Positions 31,978 through 44,531 are shown, counted from the stretch's first letter. The stretch is DNA of 64,000 nt from Antarcticibacterium sp. 1MA-6-2 (GCF_021535135.1 NZ_CP091036.1:1-64000); one strand, 5' to 3'. Made by a program: numbers and translations. The notes: generated from the sequence alone by a model not told the origin.

Positions 31978-34390
31978 CTATCTTAGTTTTGGAAATTTCT
32001 GCGGATTAGCTTCGTGCATAATGCTGTACACTTTTTCAAAAATATCTTCCGCAGAAGGTTTAGAGAAGTAATCCCCATCTGTTCCGTAAGCGGGACGGTG
32101 AGGTTTGGCAGTTAATGTCTGCGGCTTGCTGTCTAAGTGCACATAGGCATTTTGTTCTTCAATCACCTGCTGCAAGATGAATGCTGAAGCACCTCCCGGC
32201 ACGTCTTCATCTATTACCAATAATCGGTTGGTTTTCTCAATGCTTTTTACAATGTCCCTGTTCAAATCAAAAGGCAGGAGGGACTGTATATCTATAACTT
32301 CAGCACTAATACCAACTTCTTCCAGTTCATTAGCGGCTTCTTCAACTAATCGAAGAGTAGAACCGTAAGAAACCAGGGTAATATCCTTTCCTTCTTTTAA
32401 AGTTTCCACCACTCCAAGTGGGGTGCGGAACTCTCCAAAGTTATTAGGAAGTTTTTCTTTGAGTCTGTAACCATTAAGACACTCCACTACAAGGGCAGGT
32501 TCGTCTGCCTGTAATAAGGTGTTGTAAAAACCTGCGGCTTTTGTCATATTCCGTGGCACGAGGATGTGGATTCCACGCAGGAGATGTACAAGGGCTCCCA
32601 TAGGCGAACCACTGTGCCATATGCCTTCAAGTCTATGCCCACGTGTTCTCACAATAACCGGAGCTTTTTGCTTCCCTTTGGTACGATATTGTAAGGTGGC
32701 AAGGTCGTCACTCATTATTTGCAGAGCATACAGAACGTAATCGAGATATTGAATTTCTGCAATTGGTCTAAGGCCTCTCATTGCCATACCCAGACCCTGG
32801 CCTAAAATGGTAGCTTCCCGAATTCCGGAGTCTGCTACCCTGAGTTTTCCGTACTTCTCCTGCATTCCTTCCAGGCCCTGGTTAACGTCGCCAATTTCAC
32901 CTGTATCTTCACCAAAAATTAAAGTTTCCGGATGTGTAGAAAAGATTTTATCAAAATTGTTTCGCAGAATGATCCTGGCATCTACTTCATGAGCATTTGT
33001 ATCGTAAGTGGGCTTTACTTCTTTAATATTAAGTGCACTCCACTGAGATTCGCTGTATAAGTTACTGCTGTACTCGGGCTGGGATTCTTTTATGTAATTG
33101 TCGATCCAGTTTATCAGTTCCTGTCTGGCAGCACCTTCAGTTCCAAGGAGATATTTTAATGATTTTCTGGCAGCAATAAGAAGGTCTTTTTTCTCAGGAT
33201 CTTTTATTCCTCCTACTTCCTTTTTAAGTTGAAGGACTGCATTTTTATTGCTGCTTTCTTCCGCAGCTCTTTTAAGCAGAGGTAATAGTTCTTTCTGCTT
33301 ATTCCTCATAGGATCGGTATAAGCTAACCAAGCGGCTTTTTTACCGTCTCTAACCTCTTTTTTAATATTCTTTTCGAGCTCTTCCAGTTCATCATTTGTG
33401 GCAAAATGATTTTCTATGATCCATTCCCGGAATTTTATATTACAATCGTATGCTCTCTCCCACTTAAGGCGTTCCTCTTTCTTGTATCTTTCGTGAGATC
33501 CTGAAGTGGAATGCCCTTGTGGCTGTGTAAGTTCTTTAACATGAATAAGTACAGGGGAATGAGATTTTCGGGCAATTTTAGATGCTTTTTCATATGCTTC
33601 TACAAGTGCAACGTAATCCCACCCGTTCACAATAATAATTTCGTAGCCTTTGTTATCCTCATCTCTCTGAAAACCTTTAAGAATTTCAGAAATATTTTCT
33701 TTGGTAGTTTGATATTTCGCGTGGACTGAAATACCATATTCATCATCCCATACACTCATTACCATAGGTACCTGTAATACACCAGCTGCATTAATGGTCT
33801 CCCAAAACAAGCCTTCACTTGTACTGGCATTACCTATTGTACCCCAGGCGATTTCATTTCCATTATTTGAAAATTTTTCAGAATCAATGCCTTCAACATT
33901 TCTATATATTTTAGAGGCCTGAGCAAGGCCTAAAAGTCGGGGCATTTGGCCTGCGGTGGGGGAGATATCTGCACTGGAATTTTTTTGCTGCATTAAATTT
34001 TTCCAGCTACCATCTTCCTTAAGGCTATGAGTGGCAAAATGTCCACCCATTTGTCGGCCTGCAGACATTGGTTCGTCTTCAATATTGGTGTTGGCATAGA
34101 GGCTAAGCAAAAAACTGCTGGACAGTAAGCTCACCAATGGCCATCATAAAAGTTTGATCCCTATAATAACCTGAACGAAAATCTCCATTTTTAAAAACTT
34201 TGGCTAAAGCTAACTGAGGTAATTCTTTTCCATCACCAAAGATCCCGAATTTTGCTTTTCCAGTTAGGACTTCCCGTCTTCCCAAAAGACTACATTCACG
34301 GCTGGTTACTGCAATATGATAATCTTCCAGTACCTGATTCCTGAAATCTTCAAAGGAAAGAGATTCTTTGGTCTGTGGCTCGCTTTGCAT
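31978..34390 (-). CDS. 2-oxoacid dehydrogenase E1, fused alpha and beta subunits (one frameshift)
   Basis: ThDP-dependent decarboxylase, probably branched-chain 2-oxoacid type. Alpha half: [58 protein letters not shown] and DDEYGISV. Beta half from about residue 470: [52 protein letters not shown] and [15 protein letters not shown]. Break at 34102-34108 (GCTAAGC on +) where F-A-G-L needs GCCGGC. Start ATG 34390; the TTG 24 bases upstream is less likely. Repaired length is 803 aa. No E2/E3 genes lie nearby, so the complex is encoded elsewhere. Confidence 0.9.
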
Positions 34391-34604
34391 GAAATTGATT
34401 TTGAATGGTAACAAATGTAGGCAAAGATACTGTTAAATACAATTCAATCAAAAGCCAATAAAAATGTAAATTATTTGATTTACAGGATAAATTTTACGTT
34501 ATATTCAAAAATTAAAAATAAGTGATGAAATTTTTGATAATATCACAATAGGAAGGTTGTTTTATAAATATTCTTCCATAGACCCCTCCAACGAACCTTA
34601 ATAA

Positions 34605-37420
34605 TTAATACCACTCCCGGGTGAATAATTTAATTAATGTATTGAGATCCAAAGTAACAATAAATCTTATTTTTTGATCATAATTATCCTGGGCTATTTC
34701 CCAACCAAGATTTGAATAAACCGGGAAAAAAACTTCGAAATAATCCTGAACCAGGCTCATTCTAATTCCGGAATCATAGACAAATTCGGGATTAAAACCT
34801 TTATTTTTAAGAAGGCCTGCATCCCCGTAAACAAAGATCCACTTCCACAAATTTGTGCTTGCATTAACCGTTGTGAGCCATTGATTAGCATATTCCGGCT
34901 GTAACTGCGATTTGAAACCACCTTCTGCTGTAATTAATTGTTGGCTGAACAATCCTGTGGACTGACTTCGGCCATAGTAGTTATAATCGAAGAGGTAATC
35001 TGTTGGCCGATCCAGGGCAAAGCTGAAGTAATCATTGTCAACTTCATCGTTATACAAAAAGGTTCCCGCAAACATCCTCAAATTGATCTGCTGATTGTTT
35101 TTAAAAAGCTTACGGTATTCAACTTCCATAGAAAGTTTACTAAAGTTTTTTGCAAGTTCATAATCTACGCCACCAGTAATAAAATCTACAAGATTGGTAT
35201 CACTATAATTGTAACTTACATTAAAAACATTGTATTCCGGCTGTTCAACAGGATTTATGGGATCGAGATCCTGTTGAACATTTACGTTTCTTAAAATAAG
35301 GCTTTGCCGCTCGTTATCCCTCAAGTAAAAATTTCTAAAAAAGAATCCCAGGTAGGGAGTAAACTTTTCGTAGAAAAGATCATAGCCATAGGAGAATCTT
35401 ACTCCGCTTACACCGTAACGCAATGCAAAAAGATTCTCATCATCATAAAAATGTGTATTACTTACCATAGCTGAGCCAACCAGGGTTTGGCTATTAAACC
35501 CAAATTTAGGAGCCAGGCGAAAATCAAACCTTCTGTTAAGGAATGGCTTGTTATAAACTTTAGGCCCTATAGCCACTCCGTCGTATAAATTAAAGGTGAC
35601 TTCCGGCATAAAAAATAACTGATAATACCTTGGATCTTCAACATCCTTTAAGAGTCTAAACTGAACAGGTTTATCCAGGAAGGTCGTAATACCTTTATAA
35701 TTGTCTCTTTGGTTTATTTCGGGAATAATACCTTCATAATTTAAAGCCAGCCTTTCAATACCGTCACGAGGAATAGTAACAGTTACATTTTCAGCCGTAT
35801 TTTCCACCCACTTCTTATAAATGATTTCTCCATCCCTTAACCCGTAAAGAGGTACAGGCATATTATTATTCTTCTTATTTTTAATAGTTACTAACAGTGA
35901 ATCTTCCGTTTTCCGGACATTCTTAATTTTGAAATCCATTTTTTGACTTGTGGTGACATAATCATCAAAAAACCAGGAAATATCTTTATCGGCATTTTTT
36001 TGAAGAATCTGTTTAAAAGATTCTGCTCCAGTGGGTTCTAATAAATAATCGGAATAAAATTCTTCAATTGAAGCTTTCACTGTCTTGTCTCCTAAAAAAT
36101 CTTCAACATATTTTAAACCAGCTCCTGCCTTATAAGCGTTGGCTATATTTTTATTAAATTTAATTAGTGAATCCTGGCTGGTGGTTAGCGGTTGGTCAAG
36201 ATTCATTCTTGCCATGTGCAGGTAGAGAAAGGGATATTGGTCGTTAAATTCCAGATCAGCCGCATGAAACCATCTTATTCCTATAACATCACTCAGGTTC
36301 CCCATGAGTTTCATATCTGGATAATAGGTGTCTACGTAGTCCATCATTAGAGATATGTGAATGGCATCATAAACCCATTGTTCTTCCCTTGGATTCAAGA
36401 GCAACGTATTTTTTAAATAATGATCTGTCACAGCTTTAAGCTGTTTAATATCATATTGGAATCCATCTGGAAATGGACGTATATAATGAGGAAGTTGGTT
36501 AAGACCATACACAGGATTGTTTAAATAATCCTCCCGGGTTACGAAGAGGGTTTTATGTGGATATTCTCCCAACCTTAATTCCAGAAACTTCAGGATACGG
36601 TTTAATATGAGACCTTTCATTCCTAACATAAGTCCATCGTCCTCAACATTGGTTAGAACTTCGGTTGAATTTACTTCTATAGACTCAAAATTAAAGGTAC
36701 GGGTAAGATAGAGTTGAGATGTTACTCTGTTATCACCGCTAAGAAAAGTAGTTTTAAAACCATTTTCAGTGATCACCCTTTCAACATTGAGCGGTGATCC
36801 TACATATAAATTGGGTTTTGTGGATAATTTAATTTTTATATCAGCCGGAGGGGTATATTGATCTCCAATATTCCTGTCACTGTAGATTTTCCAATCGCCA
36901 TTAAAGACGGCAGGGGTAATGTACCAGTACTTCAGCTTAAAATTGCCAAGGTCATCATAGCCATACCGGGTAAATTTTTCAGAAGGTATTTTTACCCTGT
37001 ATAGAAGATTTAGATAAACTTTTTCCCCGGGATTTAAAGGTTCTTCGAGAAAAATCCTAATAATGTCGGGCGCACCTTCGGGTCGGTCCCAGGTGTAGTT
37101 CTGTACATTTTTATTTGTAATACTATAGATCTTTGTGAAGCCCCTTTCTTCTTCTTTCGCGAAATGAAATCGCCGTAGATAGTCTTCAGCAAAACGTCTG
37201 GCCAGGGGAGTAGATTTATCCTTAAAACTATTCGCCCAATCATTTAAATAGATTTCATTGAGAACCATCTCACTGGTATTCTCATATACAATCTCCTGTT
37301 GTATATTAAAAGTTTTTGTAGAGTCATTAAGAACAGCAGTGATATTTATTGCTGTTTGGCCGAAGCCCGGTTGAACAGCCCAATGGTACTTACAAGAATC
37401 AGGAAAATAAATTTCTTCAA
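34605..37420 (-). CDS. M1-peptidase-like protein fused to an outer-membrane beta-barrel
   Basis: The main frame (from about 37350) resembles the M1/gluzincin fold (N-domain YRVKIPSEKFTRYGYDDLGNF, catalytic-like region and a DISWFFDDYV block). No HEXXH is present; at the expected place the chain reads DAIHISLMMDYVDTYY, so peptidase activity is doubtful. From about residue 590 it turns into alternating strands typical of an outer-membrane barrel, ending FTREWY. The N terminus needs a 1-base correction near 37351-37366. A signal peptide then starts at TTG 37420 (KKFIFLILVSTIGLFNRASA). Full length is about 938 aa. Start uncertain. Confidence 0.72.
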
Positions 37421-37511
37421 AGGTCTTCAGGAATTAAATAATACCGGTATTGGGACAGGCAACAAAACCTTCAAAGAAAGCCTGAAAATGTGAAGAATAC
37501 ACAGCCTTTAA

Positions 37512-38202
37512 TTAAAAATTAGGACTAAGGTTGTATTCATCATAAAATTGATCCAGGATTTCCAGAACTTCATCTGCAGTATCAACTACGTGTAACAGGT
37601 CAATATCGCCGTCACTGATATTTTGGAAGCTGTCCAGAAGGGTTGCTCTCACCCAATCAATAAGTCCACCCCAAAAATCGGTCCCAACTAGAATTATAGG
37701 AAATTTATCAATCTTATTGGTTTGGATAAGTGTTATAGCCTCAAAGAGTTCGTCTAATGTTCCAAAACCTCCCGGCATTACAACAAATCCCTGTGAATAT
37801 TTTACAAACATTACTTTTCTCACAAAGAAATAGTCAAAATCAAGACTTTTATCCCTGTCAATATATGGATTATCATGCTGCTCAAAAGGAAGATCTATAT
37901 TTAGACCTACAGATGTTCCCCCAGCCAGATGAGCTCCTTTATTACCACTTCCATGATTCCAGGCCCTCCACTTAGGTTATTACTCCATACCCGTGATCAA
38001 CTATTTTCTGAGCAACCTTTTCGGTAAGCTTATAATATTTGTGATCGGGCTTTGTCCTGGCAGATCCAAAAATGGAAACACAGGGGCCAATTTGGCTAAG
38101 TTTCTCATATCCTTTTACAAATTCACCCATTATTTTAAAAATAGCCCAGGAATCATTTGTTTTAATTTCGTTCCAGGCTTTATTTCCTTGTTTTGCTCTC
38201 AT
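37512..38202 (-). CDS. LOG-family nucleotide 5'-monophosphate phosphoribohydrolase (two lesions)
   Basis: TIGR00730/YgdH-like lysine-decarboxylase-like fold; family members hydrolyse nucleoside monophosphates, cytokinin precursors in plants. The N-terminal block ends GYGVIT; after repair GGGPGIMEAGNKGAHLAGG and MPGGFGTLDELFEA (the family signature pair) are in one chain. Lesions: 37970-37977 (ACTTAGGT on +, for T-G-G, ACCGGT) and 37944-37948 (ACCAC on +, for E-A-G-N, ACCGGC). Repaired length is 229 aa. Ten bases downstream of uvrA. Confidence 0.88.
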
Positions 38203-38212
38203 TGTATTTATT

Positions 38213-41045
38213 CTAATTCAATTCTCTTTTAAGATAGGTTGCTGTATAGCTTTTTTTATGTTTTGCAACTTCTTCGGGTGTACCTGAGGCAACTACTTCT
38301 CCTCCGTTTTTTCCGCCTTCGTAGCCAATATCTATAATATAATCTGCCGTTTTGATCACGTCCATATTATGTTCAATAATAAGAACAGTATTTCCTTTGT
38401 TAGCCAGTTTATTAAGAACATCCATTAAAACCCTTATATCTTCAAAATGTAAACCTGTGGTAGGTTCATCGAGAATATAAAAAGTATTTCCGGTATCCCG
38501 CTTGGATAGTTCGGTGGCTAATTTTATCCTTTGAGCTTCCCCGCCAGAGAGGGTAGTGCTTTGCTGTCCAAGAGTCACGTATCCCAAACCTACATCCTGT
38601 ATGGTCTTTAATTTGCGATATATTTTTGGAATAAGCTCAAAAAACTCGGTCGCCTCATTAATTGTCATTTCAAGAACATCAGAAATAGATTTTCCCTTAT
38701 ATCGAATCTCGAGAGTTTCCCTGTTGAACCTTTTTCCCTGGCAGGTCTCACATTCCACATAAACATCGGGAAGAAAATTCATTTCAATTACTCTTAAACC
38801 TCCACCTTTACAGGTTTCACATCTTCCACCTTTTACATTAAAGCTAAACTTAGCCGGGCTTGTAACCTCTTATCAAGGCTTCAGGAGTTTTTGCAAAAAG
38901 ATTTCGAATTTCAGAAAATACCCCGGTGTAGGTCGATGGATTAGATCGAGGGGTTCTGCCTATAGGTGTTTGGTTAATATCTATTACTTTATCTATATGA
39001 TCCAAACCGCTTATGCTCTTATATGGTTTGGGGACTTTCACGCCATTAAAGTAGTGGGCATTCATTATAGGATAAAGCGTTTCATTAATTAGAGTAGATT
39101 TACCACTTCCCGAAACTCCTGTTACCGCTACCATTTTACCCAGCGGAATTTTTATAGTTACATTTTTAAGATTATTTCCCGTTGCTCCCTTTAGTACTAT
39201 TTCTTTTCCATTTCCTTTTCTGCGTTTCTTCGGAATTTCTATTTCCTTAGTGCCGTTTAAATAAGAAGCTGTAATAGTATCATGAGATTTAATTTGTGCA
39301 GGAGTTCCCTGGCTAATAATTTCTCCCCCATGTTTTCCTGCTCTAGGGCCTATATCGATGACATGATCTGCACGCTCTATCATGTCCTTATCGTGTTCAA
39401 CCACAATTACCGAATTTCCAAGATCACGAAGAGAAACCAAGGAATTTATTAATTTATCATTATCTCTTTGATGAAGACCAATACTTGGCTCATCCAGAAT
39501 GTATAGAACTCCCACAAGCTGAGAACCTATTTGGGTAGCAAGCCGTATTCTTTGCGCCTCTCCTCCGGAAAGGGATTTCGAACTTCGGTTAAGGGAAAGA
39601 TAAGTTAAACCTACATCTACCAGAAACTGTAGGCGGGATCGAATTTCTTTTATTACTTCAGAAGCTATTAAAAGTTGTTTTTCTGAAAGCTGCTCTTCCA
39701 GGTGCGCAAACCAATCCTGAAGGTCGGTTATATCTTTATTAGCTAATTCAGCAATATTCCTGTCATTTATTCTGAAGAAGAGCGCTTCTTTTTTAAGCCT
39801 GGCCCCTTCACAATCAGGACAGGTTATTTTGTCCATATATTCTTTGGCCCATCTCCTTAAAGAAGAAGAATCATTGTTGTTATAAGTAGTTTCAATGAAG
39901 GTGGCTACTCCTTCAAAATCTATTTTAAATTCTCTGGTAATTCCAAGAGCTTTAGATTCTTTCGAAAATTTCTCTTTTCCACCATAAAGTATCATTTCTA
40001 TCGCTGCCTGGGGAACAGAAGAAACAGGATCGCTCAATTTGAAATTAAATTTTTCAGCAATTAGTTCCAATTGAGAAAAGACCCAATTTTTCTTCTGGGG
40101 ACCGTGAGGGGCCAGGGCTCCATTCTTAATTGATTTCTTCCTGTCGGGTATTAACTTATCTTCATTCACCCGATGTAGGCTTCCAATTCCGTTACAGGTG
40201 GGACAGGCTCCTTTAGGGGAATTAAATGAAAAGTTATTAGGTTCGGGATTAGGGTAGGAGATCCCCGTTGTTGGACACATTAAATTTCTGCTAAAATAGC
40301 GGATATCTCCAGTATCCTGTTCCAGTACCATGAGTACATCATCTCCATGATACATTGCCGTTTTTATACTGTCACTTAGCCTTTTTTGACCTTCGGCATT
40401 TTCATCAATTTTTAAACGGTCAATTACTATTTCAATCTCGTGGACCTTATACTAGTCCAGTTTCATACCTTTTACAATATCCCGAACTTCTCCATCTACC
40501 CTTACCTTAAGAAAACCTTGTTTGGAAATTTGTTCAAAAAGTTCCCGATAGTGTCCTTTTCTGGATCTAATTACCGGGGCGAGAATATTTATTTTTTTGT
40601 CTTTATAATTTTTAACGATGAGGTTCCTTATTTGTTCATCATTATAGCTCACCATTTTTTCACCTGTGTTGTAGCTATAGGCATCTGCAGTCCGTGCGAA
40701 TAGAAGCCGCAGAAAATCATAAATCTCTGTGATTGTGCCTACAGTACTTCTTGGATTTTTGCTGGTGGTTTTTTGTTCTATGGCTATAACAGGAGATAAA
40801 CCTTCAATTTTATCCACATCCGGACGTTCCAGGCCTCCCAGGAATTGCCTGGCATAAGCTGAAAAGGTTTCTATATAACGACGTTGACCTTCAGCATAAA
40901 TCGTATCAAATGCGAGAGAAGATTTACCTGAACCTGATAAACCTGTAATAACAACCAATTTTTCCCGGGGTATAGTGACATCGATATTCTTTAAATTATG
41001 AACTCTGGCCCCCAGAACTTCAATATATTCTTCCTCTTTCACCAT
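38213..41045 (-). CDS. uvrA: Excinuclease ABC subunit A (one nonsense, one frameshift)
   Basis: DNA damage recognition ATPase of nucleotide-excision repair. Two ABC cassettes: Walker [19 protein letters not shown] and [18 protein letters not shown], signatures [12 protein letters not shown] and [12 protein letters not shown], Zn fingers ([26 protein letters not shown]). In-frame TAG at 40451-40456: ACTAGT on + where L-D-R-Y needs ACCGGT (a pure substitution). Frameshift at 38848-38854: ACTTAGC on + where K-P-G-R-F needs ACCGGC. Start ATG 41045. Repaired length is 943 aa. Confidence 0.96.
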
Positions 41046-41057
41046 ATTTAAAATCAA

Positions 41058-41497
41058 GGGGGCAAAGGTACTTAAACTGTTGCTAACTAAAAAGTAAGCT
41101 TAAACCTAAACCTGTTAAGAATTAGGTAAATAAAAAGTTTATTTAAACAATTTATAAAATGAAGGAATTATTCTTATATTAGGATAATTTTAATAGGAGA
41201 AATTAAATTCTTCCTAAAAATTTTCAAGCAGGAAAAAGGAAGGACCAAATAATTTATCTTAGCAATAATTATTCCCCCCAGGATTTTTTATGTCATAATC
41301 CCCCCTTGAATAAAAAATTCAGTTTATCCCTACACCCCGGGTATTTTTAAAATACTCTTATAAAATTCTATTACGGCCCCCCAAAAATTTTGAAAAGGTA
41401 TTACCTAATTGGTAATTGTTGACGCTGTCCCCGTTTACAATTGCTACCTACAGGTAAAGGAATTTATAATGGAATAATATAATAAATCCAATGTGGG
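41058..41497. promoter_or_regulatory. Long AT-rich leader upstream of the LuxR-type regulator
   Basis: 440 bases without a gene. It contains several C-runs of five or six and a perfect inverted repeat ATTACC-TAATT-GGTAAT at 41400-41416, about 80 bases before the regulator ATG, which could be an operator. The uvrA promoter must also lie here. No promoter can be fixed by eye. Confidence 0.35.
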
Positions 41498-42514
41498 ATG
41501 AATATTGAGAAAAAACAATTACTGCTTATTAGTAACAATGCAAAATTTGTTACGGAAATTAAAGAGGGGCTAAGTTTACATTTTGAAATAAATGTGGTGA
41601 ATGGAATTCACTCCGGGTACCACACGGCCCTTGGTTTATTACCCGATATTATTTTACTGGATCATCCTTCCCTTGATTCCAAAAGTTTTAAAAATCTCGC
41701 AAATTTTAAGTCGACACATTTCCTGAACAAGTGCTGGTTAATTATGTATGCAGAAGAATCTTCCAGGCGTACAGTGGAAAAAAGTTATTCAGGAATTACA
41801 GATGAGATATTCTATTCTTCTACAGAACCTTCTTTGTTGGCCGGAAAAATTATTAAGCGTGTTTACTCCAATTTTTCCCTTACTAATTATTGGAAAGATT
41901 CTTTTATGGGTCTTTTTAATTTACTGGCTAATCCTGTAGTCCTTTTGGAGCAGGACAATATAATACAAATGAATGATGCGTTTAAACAAACGTTTAAGGT
42001 TGAAAGTACCGATGGGATTAAACTTACTGATTTTGTGAAATGTGAAAACAAGGCAAAGGTGAAAGAAAGCCTCCGAAATTTTGCAAGGGGGAAACATATG
42101 AAGGCAGTGACCAGAACAGTTTTGCGACTTAAAAATGACAAGGTTAGAAATGCAAAAATCAGTTTTTCAAAACTAGATAAGATGATCAATGGTCAATATA
42201 TTATGATGATACATTTTTCTGAAGAAGTGGAGTTGGTAACAGAGAATATAGGCACAAATTCATCAATAGTAGAAAATTGTTTCGAAGACAATGCCAGAAT
42301 AGCCGATTTCAGTTTTACCAAAAGAGAAAAGGAAATAATCCAGTTATTATGTAAAGGATATAAGACGAAAGAGATTTCAGAAACTTTGTTTATTTCTCCC
42401 AAAACAATTGAAAAACACCGGGCAAATATTATCAAACGTACAAATTCTGAAACTATACTGGAGAGTATTATTTATGCTATAAGCCATAATCTTATAGATC
42501 TCCAGGTGGCTTAA
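41498..42514 (+). CDS. Receiver-like / PAS / LuxR-type HTH transcriptional regulator
   Basis: 338 aa. Residues 1-115 resemble a receiver domain (LLLISNNAKFV start, PDIILLDHPSLD with a candidate Asp near 53), but the usual Lys-containing end is weak, so phosphorylation is uncertain. Residues about 130-250 are PAS-like (LANPVVLLEQDNIIQMNDAFKQTF). Residues 268-338 form a LuxR/GerE HTH (FTKREKEIIQLLCKGYKTKEISETLFISPKTIEKH). It stands alone 217 bases upstream of the lipoprotein array and may regulate it (inference only). Confidence 0.82.
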   Translation: MNIEKKQLLLISNNAKFVTEIKEGLSLHFEINVVNGIHSGYHTALGLLPDIILLDHPSLDSKSFKNLANFKSTHFLNKCWLIMYAEESSRRTVEKSYSGITDEIFYSSTEPSLLAGKIIKRVYSNFSLTNYWKDSFMGLFNLLANPVVLLEQDNIIQMNDAFKQTFKVESTDGIKLTDFVKCENKAKVKESLRNFARGKHMKAVTRTVLRLKNDKVRNAKISFSKLDKMINGQYIMMIHFSEEVELVTENIGTNSSIVENCFEDNARIADFSFTKREKEIIQLLCKGYKTKEISETLFISPKTIEKHRANIIKRTNSETILESIIYAISHNLIDLQVA

Positions 42515-42707
42515 CAAATGCTTAACCTATTTTATAAGGGAATTCCCCCATTGGTTTAAGACAGGAATGAATATAAATTTACCTCAATAAGAATGACACC
42601 CCCACTCTGCTTCTTATTGTTTACAAACCCCACTTTTTTAGTTCTAACTATGGTAGATTTTCCTGAAAGGGTATTTGCATATATAATTTATTGACCATTC
42701 TAAATAT

Positions 42708-42731
42708 TATTAACTAAAACTATTTTTAACT
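42708..42731 (+). promoter_or_regulatory. Leader box shared by the lipoprotein paralogues
   Basis: TTAACTAAAACTATTT directly before the ATG of lipoprotein 1 recurs as TTAACTAAAACTATTT before lipoprotein 3 (about 46038-46053), and as TAAACTAAAACAACTATT before lipoprotein 2 (44511-44528). Upstream, ACCATTC is also shared by 1 and 3. Probably a conserved untranslated leader rather than a core promoter. Confidence 0.5.
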
Positions 42732-44360
42732 ATGAAAAACTTTAAACTATCCATTGCCTATCTGGCAATGTTTGCAATGATCTTTACTTCCTGTAGTAAA
42801 GAAGAAGTGGGAGGGGCAAACCAGGATTCAGATATGGCCACTTTATCCTTTGGGGCCATTGTAAATGACATTGTTACAAATCGTGCTTCCAAGCAGGCCA
42901 TTGGCGATTTGCCTGATTGTACAGATGACGAACCTGCCTATGTGGAAATCGTACTTATGATGGGAGATGATGAAGTAGTAGGTACTTCAGAAGATCCTTA
43001 TAGAGTAGATCTTGTTGCAGGCGAGGTTTTTACCGTGGAAGATGAAGCATTAGAGCTTACTCCCGGCGACTACACTTTAAGTCATTTTTCTGTTTATAAT
43101 GCCGACGGAGATCTTATCTGGATTGCGCCAAGAACAGGTAGCCCTCTTGGAGAGTTTGTGGACATTACTTTACCATTAGACATCGATCTAAGAGCAGGAG
43201 TGAAGAAGTATGTTGATGTAAATGTACTTTGTTTTGATAACCGTAATGTTAACCAATATGGATATTTATTCTTTGAATTAATTCCTACAGAGCTTATTGA
43301 ATTTTGCTTCTTTGCAAACTATTGTCCAACAGATGAAGGTGGAAGAGATTATCCTGCACGTTATAGTGTAAGCATCTGGCAGGGAACTAATGCTAACGGT
43401 ACACCTTTATACACTAATGTTATAAATAATACTGATCAATACGATAACGGTGACTTTTATGCAACACCTTTATGTTTTGCATTACCAAACAATGATAATC
43501 CAAACCAGCCATACTTATATTATGAGGTTACTTTGCTAGACTGGGATGCTAATTATGGAGATGCAGAAGATTTAGTTATCCGCGGGACCTTAACAGCTCA
43601 GGACATCTATGATAATTTCGATGGCGATGATAACGTAAATTATGAGCACTTAAGATTTGGATGTGAAGTAGTTAATTGCCCTGGAGTTCCAACTCCTGGA
43701 GATATGGATGGAGATTGTATTCCTGACGGTGAGGATCCATGTCCTCAAGTACCATCTAGTCAGGATATGGACGGAGATTGTATACCTGATGGTGAGGATC
43801 CTTGTCCTGCTGTGCACACAGACCAGGATATGGATGGAGATTGTATTCCTGATGGCCAGGACAACTGTCCAGAAGTTGCCAATCCTGACCAGGAAGATTC
43901 TGACAATGATGGTATAGGTGATGCTTGTGATGAAGATGGCGGTGACGATTGTGAAACTGCTATTATGTGGGGTGATACTGAGCTAAATGATCTTGACGGA
44001 GTTCCTGCAAACAGATGGGGATGGGTTGAGCATTTCCAAGGAGATGAATTAGAAGATGGAGAGTATCAGTTTAATTATTACGCTGCTGCCGGACAAAATG
44101 AAGTTAGCAATGGTTATTTAGCCGGAGTAGTTACTATTATTGTTGCAGGTAATGATGTACACGTTCAAATTGATCTTGAAGATGGTGTTTCTCTGGATGA
44201 AGCTCATGTATATTTTAGTAGCACTAATGCACCAACCACTACAGCTTTTGGACAATGGACTTCTAATTTAGGAGAGAATCCATCGACAGAAGGAAACTTA
44301 GTTAGCTATACCAGAGATGGAGATTTCTGGATTGGCTTCCACGGTGTAGTTTGTAGATAA
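42732..44360 (+). CDS. Surface lipoprotein 1: shared N-terminal domain, TSP3 repeats, unique C domain
   Basis: 542 aa. Signal peptide with lipobox FTSCSKEE. Residues about 30-320 form a domain shared with the next two genes (LSFGAIVNDIVTNR, VDLVAGEVFTVED, IDLRAGVKKYVDV, CFDNRNVNQYGYLFFEL, FANYC). Then Asp-rich thrombospondin type 3 repeats (DMDGDCIPDGEDPCP three times, DSDNDGIGDACDEDGGDDC), which bind Ca2+ in characterised proteins. A C-terminal domain (about 410-542, MWGDTELND to FHGVVCR) is not recognised. Exported and lipid-anchored, surface location likely. Intact. Confidence 0.8.
   Translation: MKNFKLSIAYLAMFAMIFTSCSKEEVGGANQDSDMATLSFGAIVNDIVTNRASKQAIGDLPDCTDDEPAYVEIVLMMGDDEVVGTSEDPYRVDLVAGEVFTVEDEALELTPGDYTLSHFSVYNADGDLIWIAPRTGSPLGEFVDITLPLDIDLRAGVKKYVDVNVLCFDNRNVNQYGYLFFELIPTELIEFCFFANYCPTDEGGRDYPARYSVSIWQGTNANGTPLYTNVINNTDQYDNGDFYATPLCFALPNNDNPNQPYLYYEVTLLDWDANYGDAEDLVIRGTLTAQDIYDNFDGDDNVNYEHLRFGCEVVNCPGVPTPGDMDGDCIPDGEDPCPQVPSSQDMDGDCIPDGEDPCPAVHTDQDMDGDCIPDGQDNCPEVANPDQEDSDNDGIGDACDEDGGDDCETAIMWGDTELNDLDGVPANRWGWVEHFQGDELEDGEYQFNYYAAAGQNEVSNGYLAGVVTIIVAGNDVHVQIDLEDGVSLDEAHVYFSSTNAPTTTAFGQWTSNLGENPSTEGNLVSYTRDGDFWIGFHGVVCR
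43701..43892 (+). repeat. Tandem 63-base repeats encoding TSP3 Ca-binding units
   Basis: Three units starting at 43701, 43764 and 43827, each encoding DMDGDCIPDG(E/Q)D(P/N)CP. A DNA-level tandem repeat inside lipoprotein 1 that could expand or contract. Confidence 0.85.
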
Positions 44361-44365
44361 TTTTT

Positions 44366-44402
44366 AACTGTCCGGGGGAAAATCCTCCCCGGACAGTTTT
44401 TA
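44366..44402 (+). terminator. Terminator after lipoprotein 1
   Basis: AACTGTCCGGGG / CCCCGGACAGTT perfect 12-base stem followed by T-run. Confidence 0.9.
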
Positions 44403-44531
44403 CTTTGATTTTTTTAAATTATTGATTTGGAGGTGAATAAAAATTATTCATCGTCCGAAAGGGAAATCCTATTTCCAATCTAAAGTAGTATTAACCAAAA
44501 CTAAATATTATAAACTAAAACAACTATTATC

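Noticed and set aside
37299..37493. Small + strand ORF upstream of the LOG gene
   Set aside because: It is antisense to the signal peptide and N terminus of the M1-like protein.
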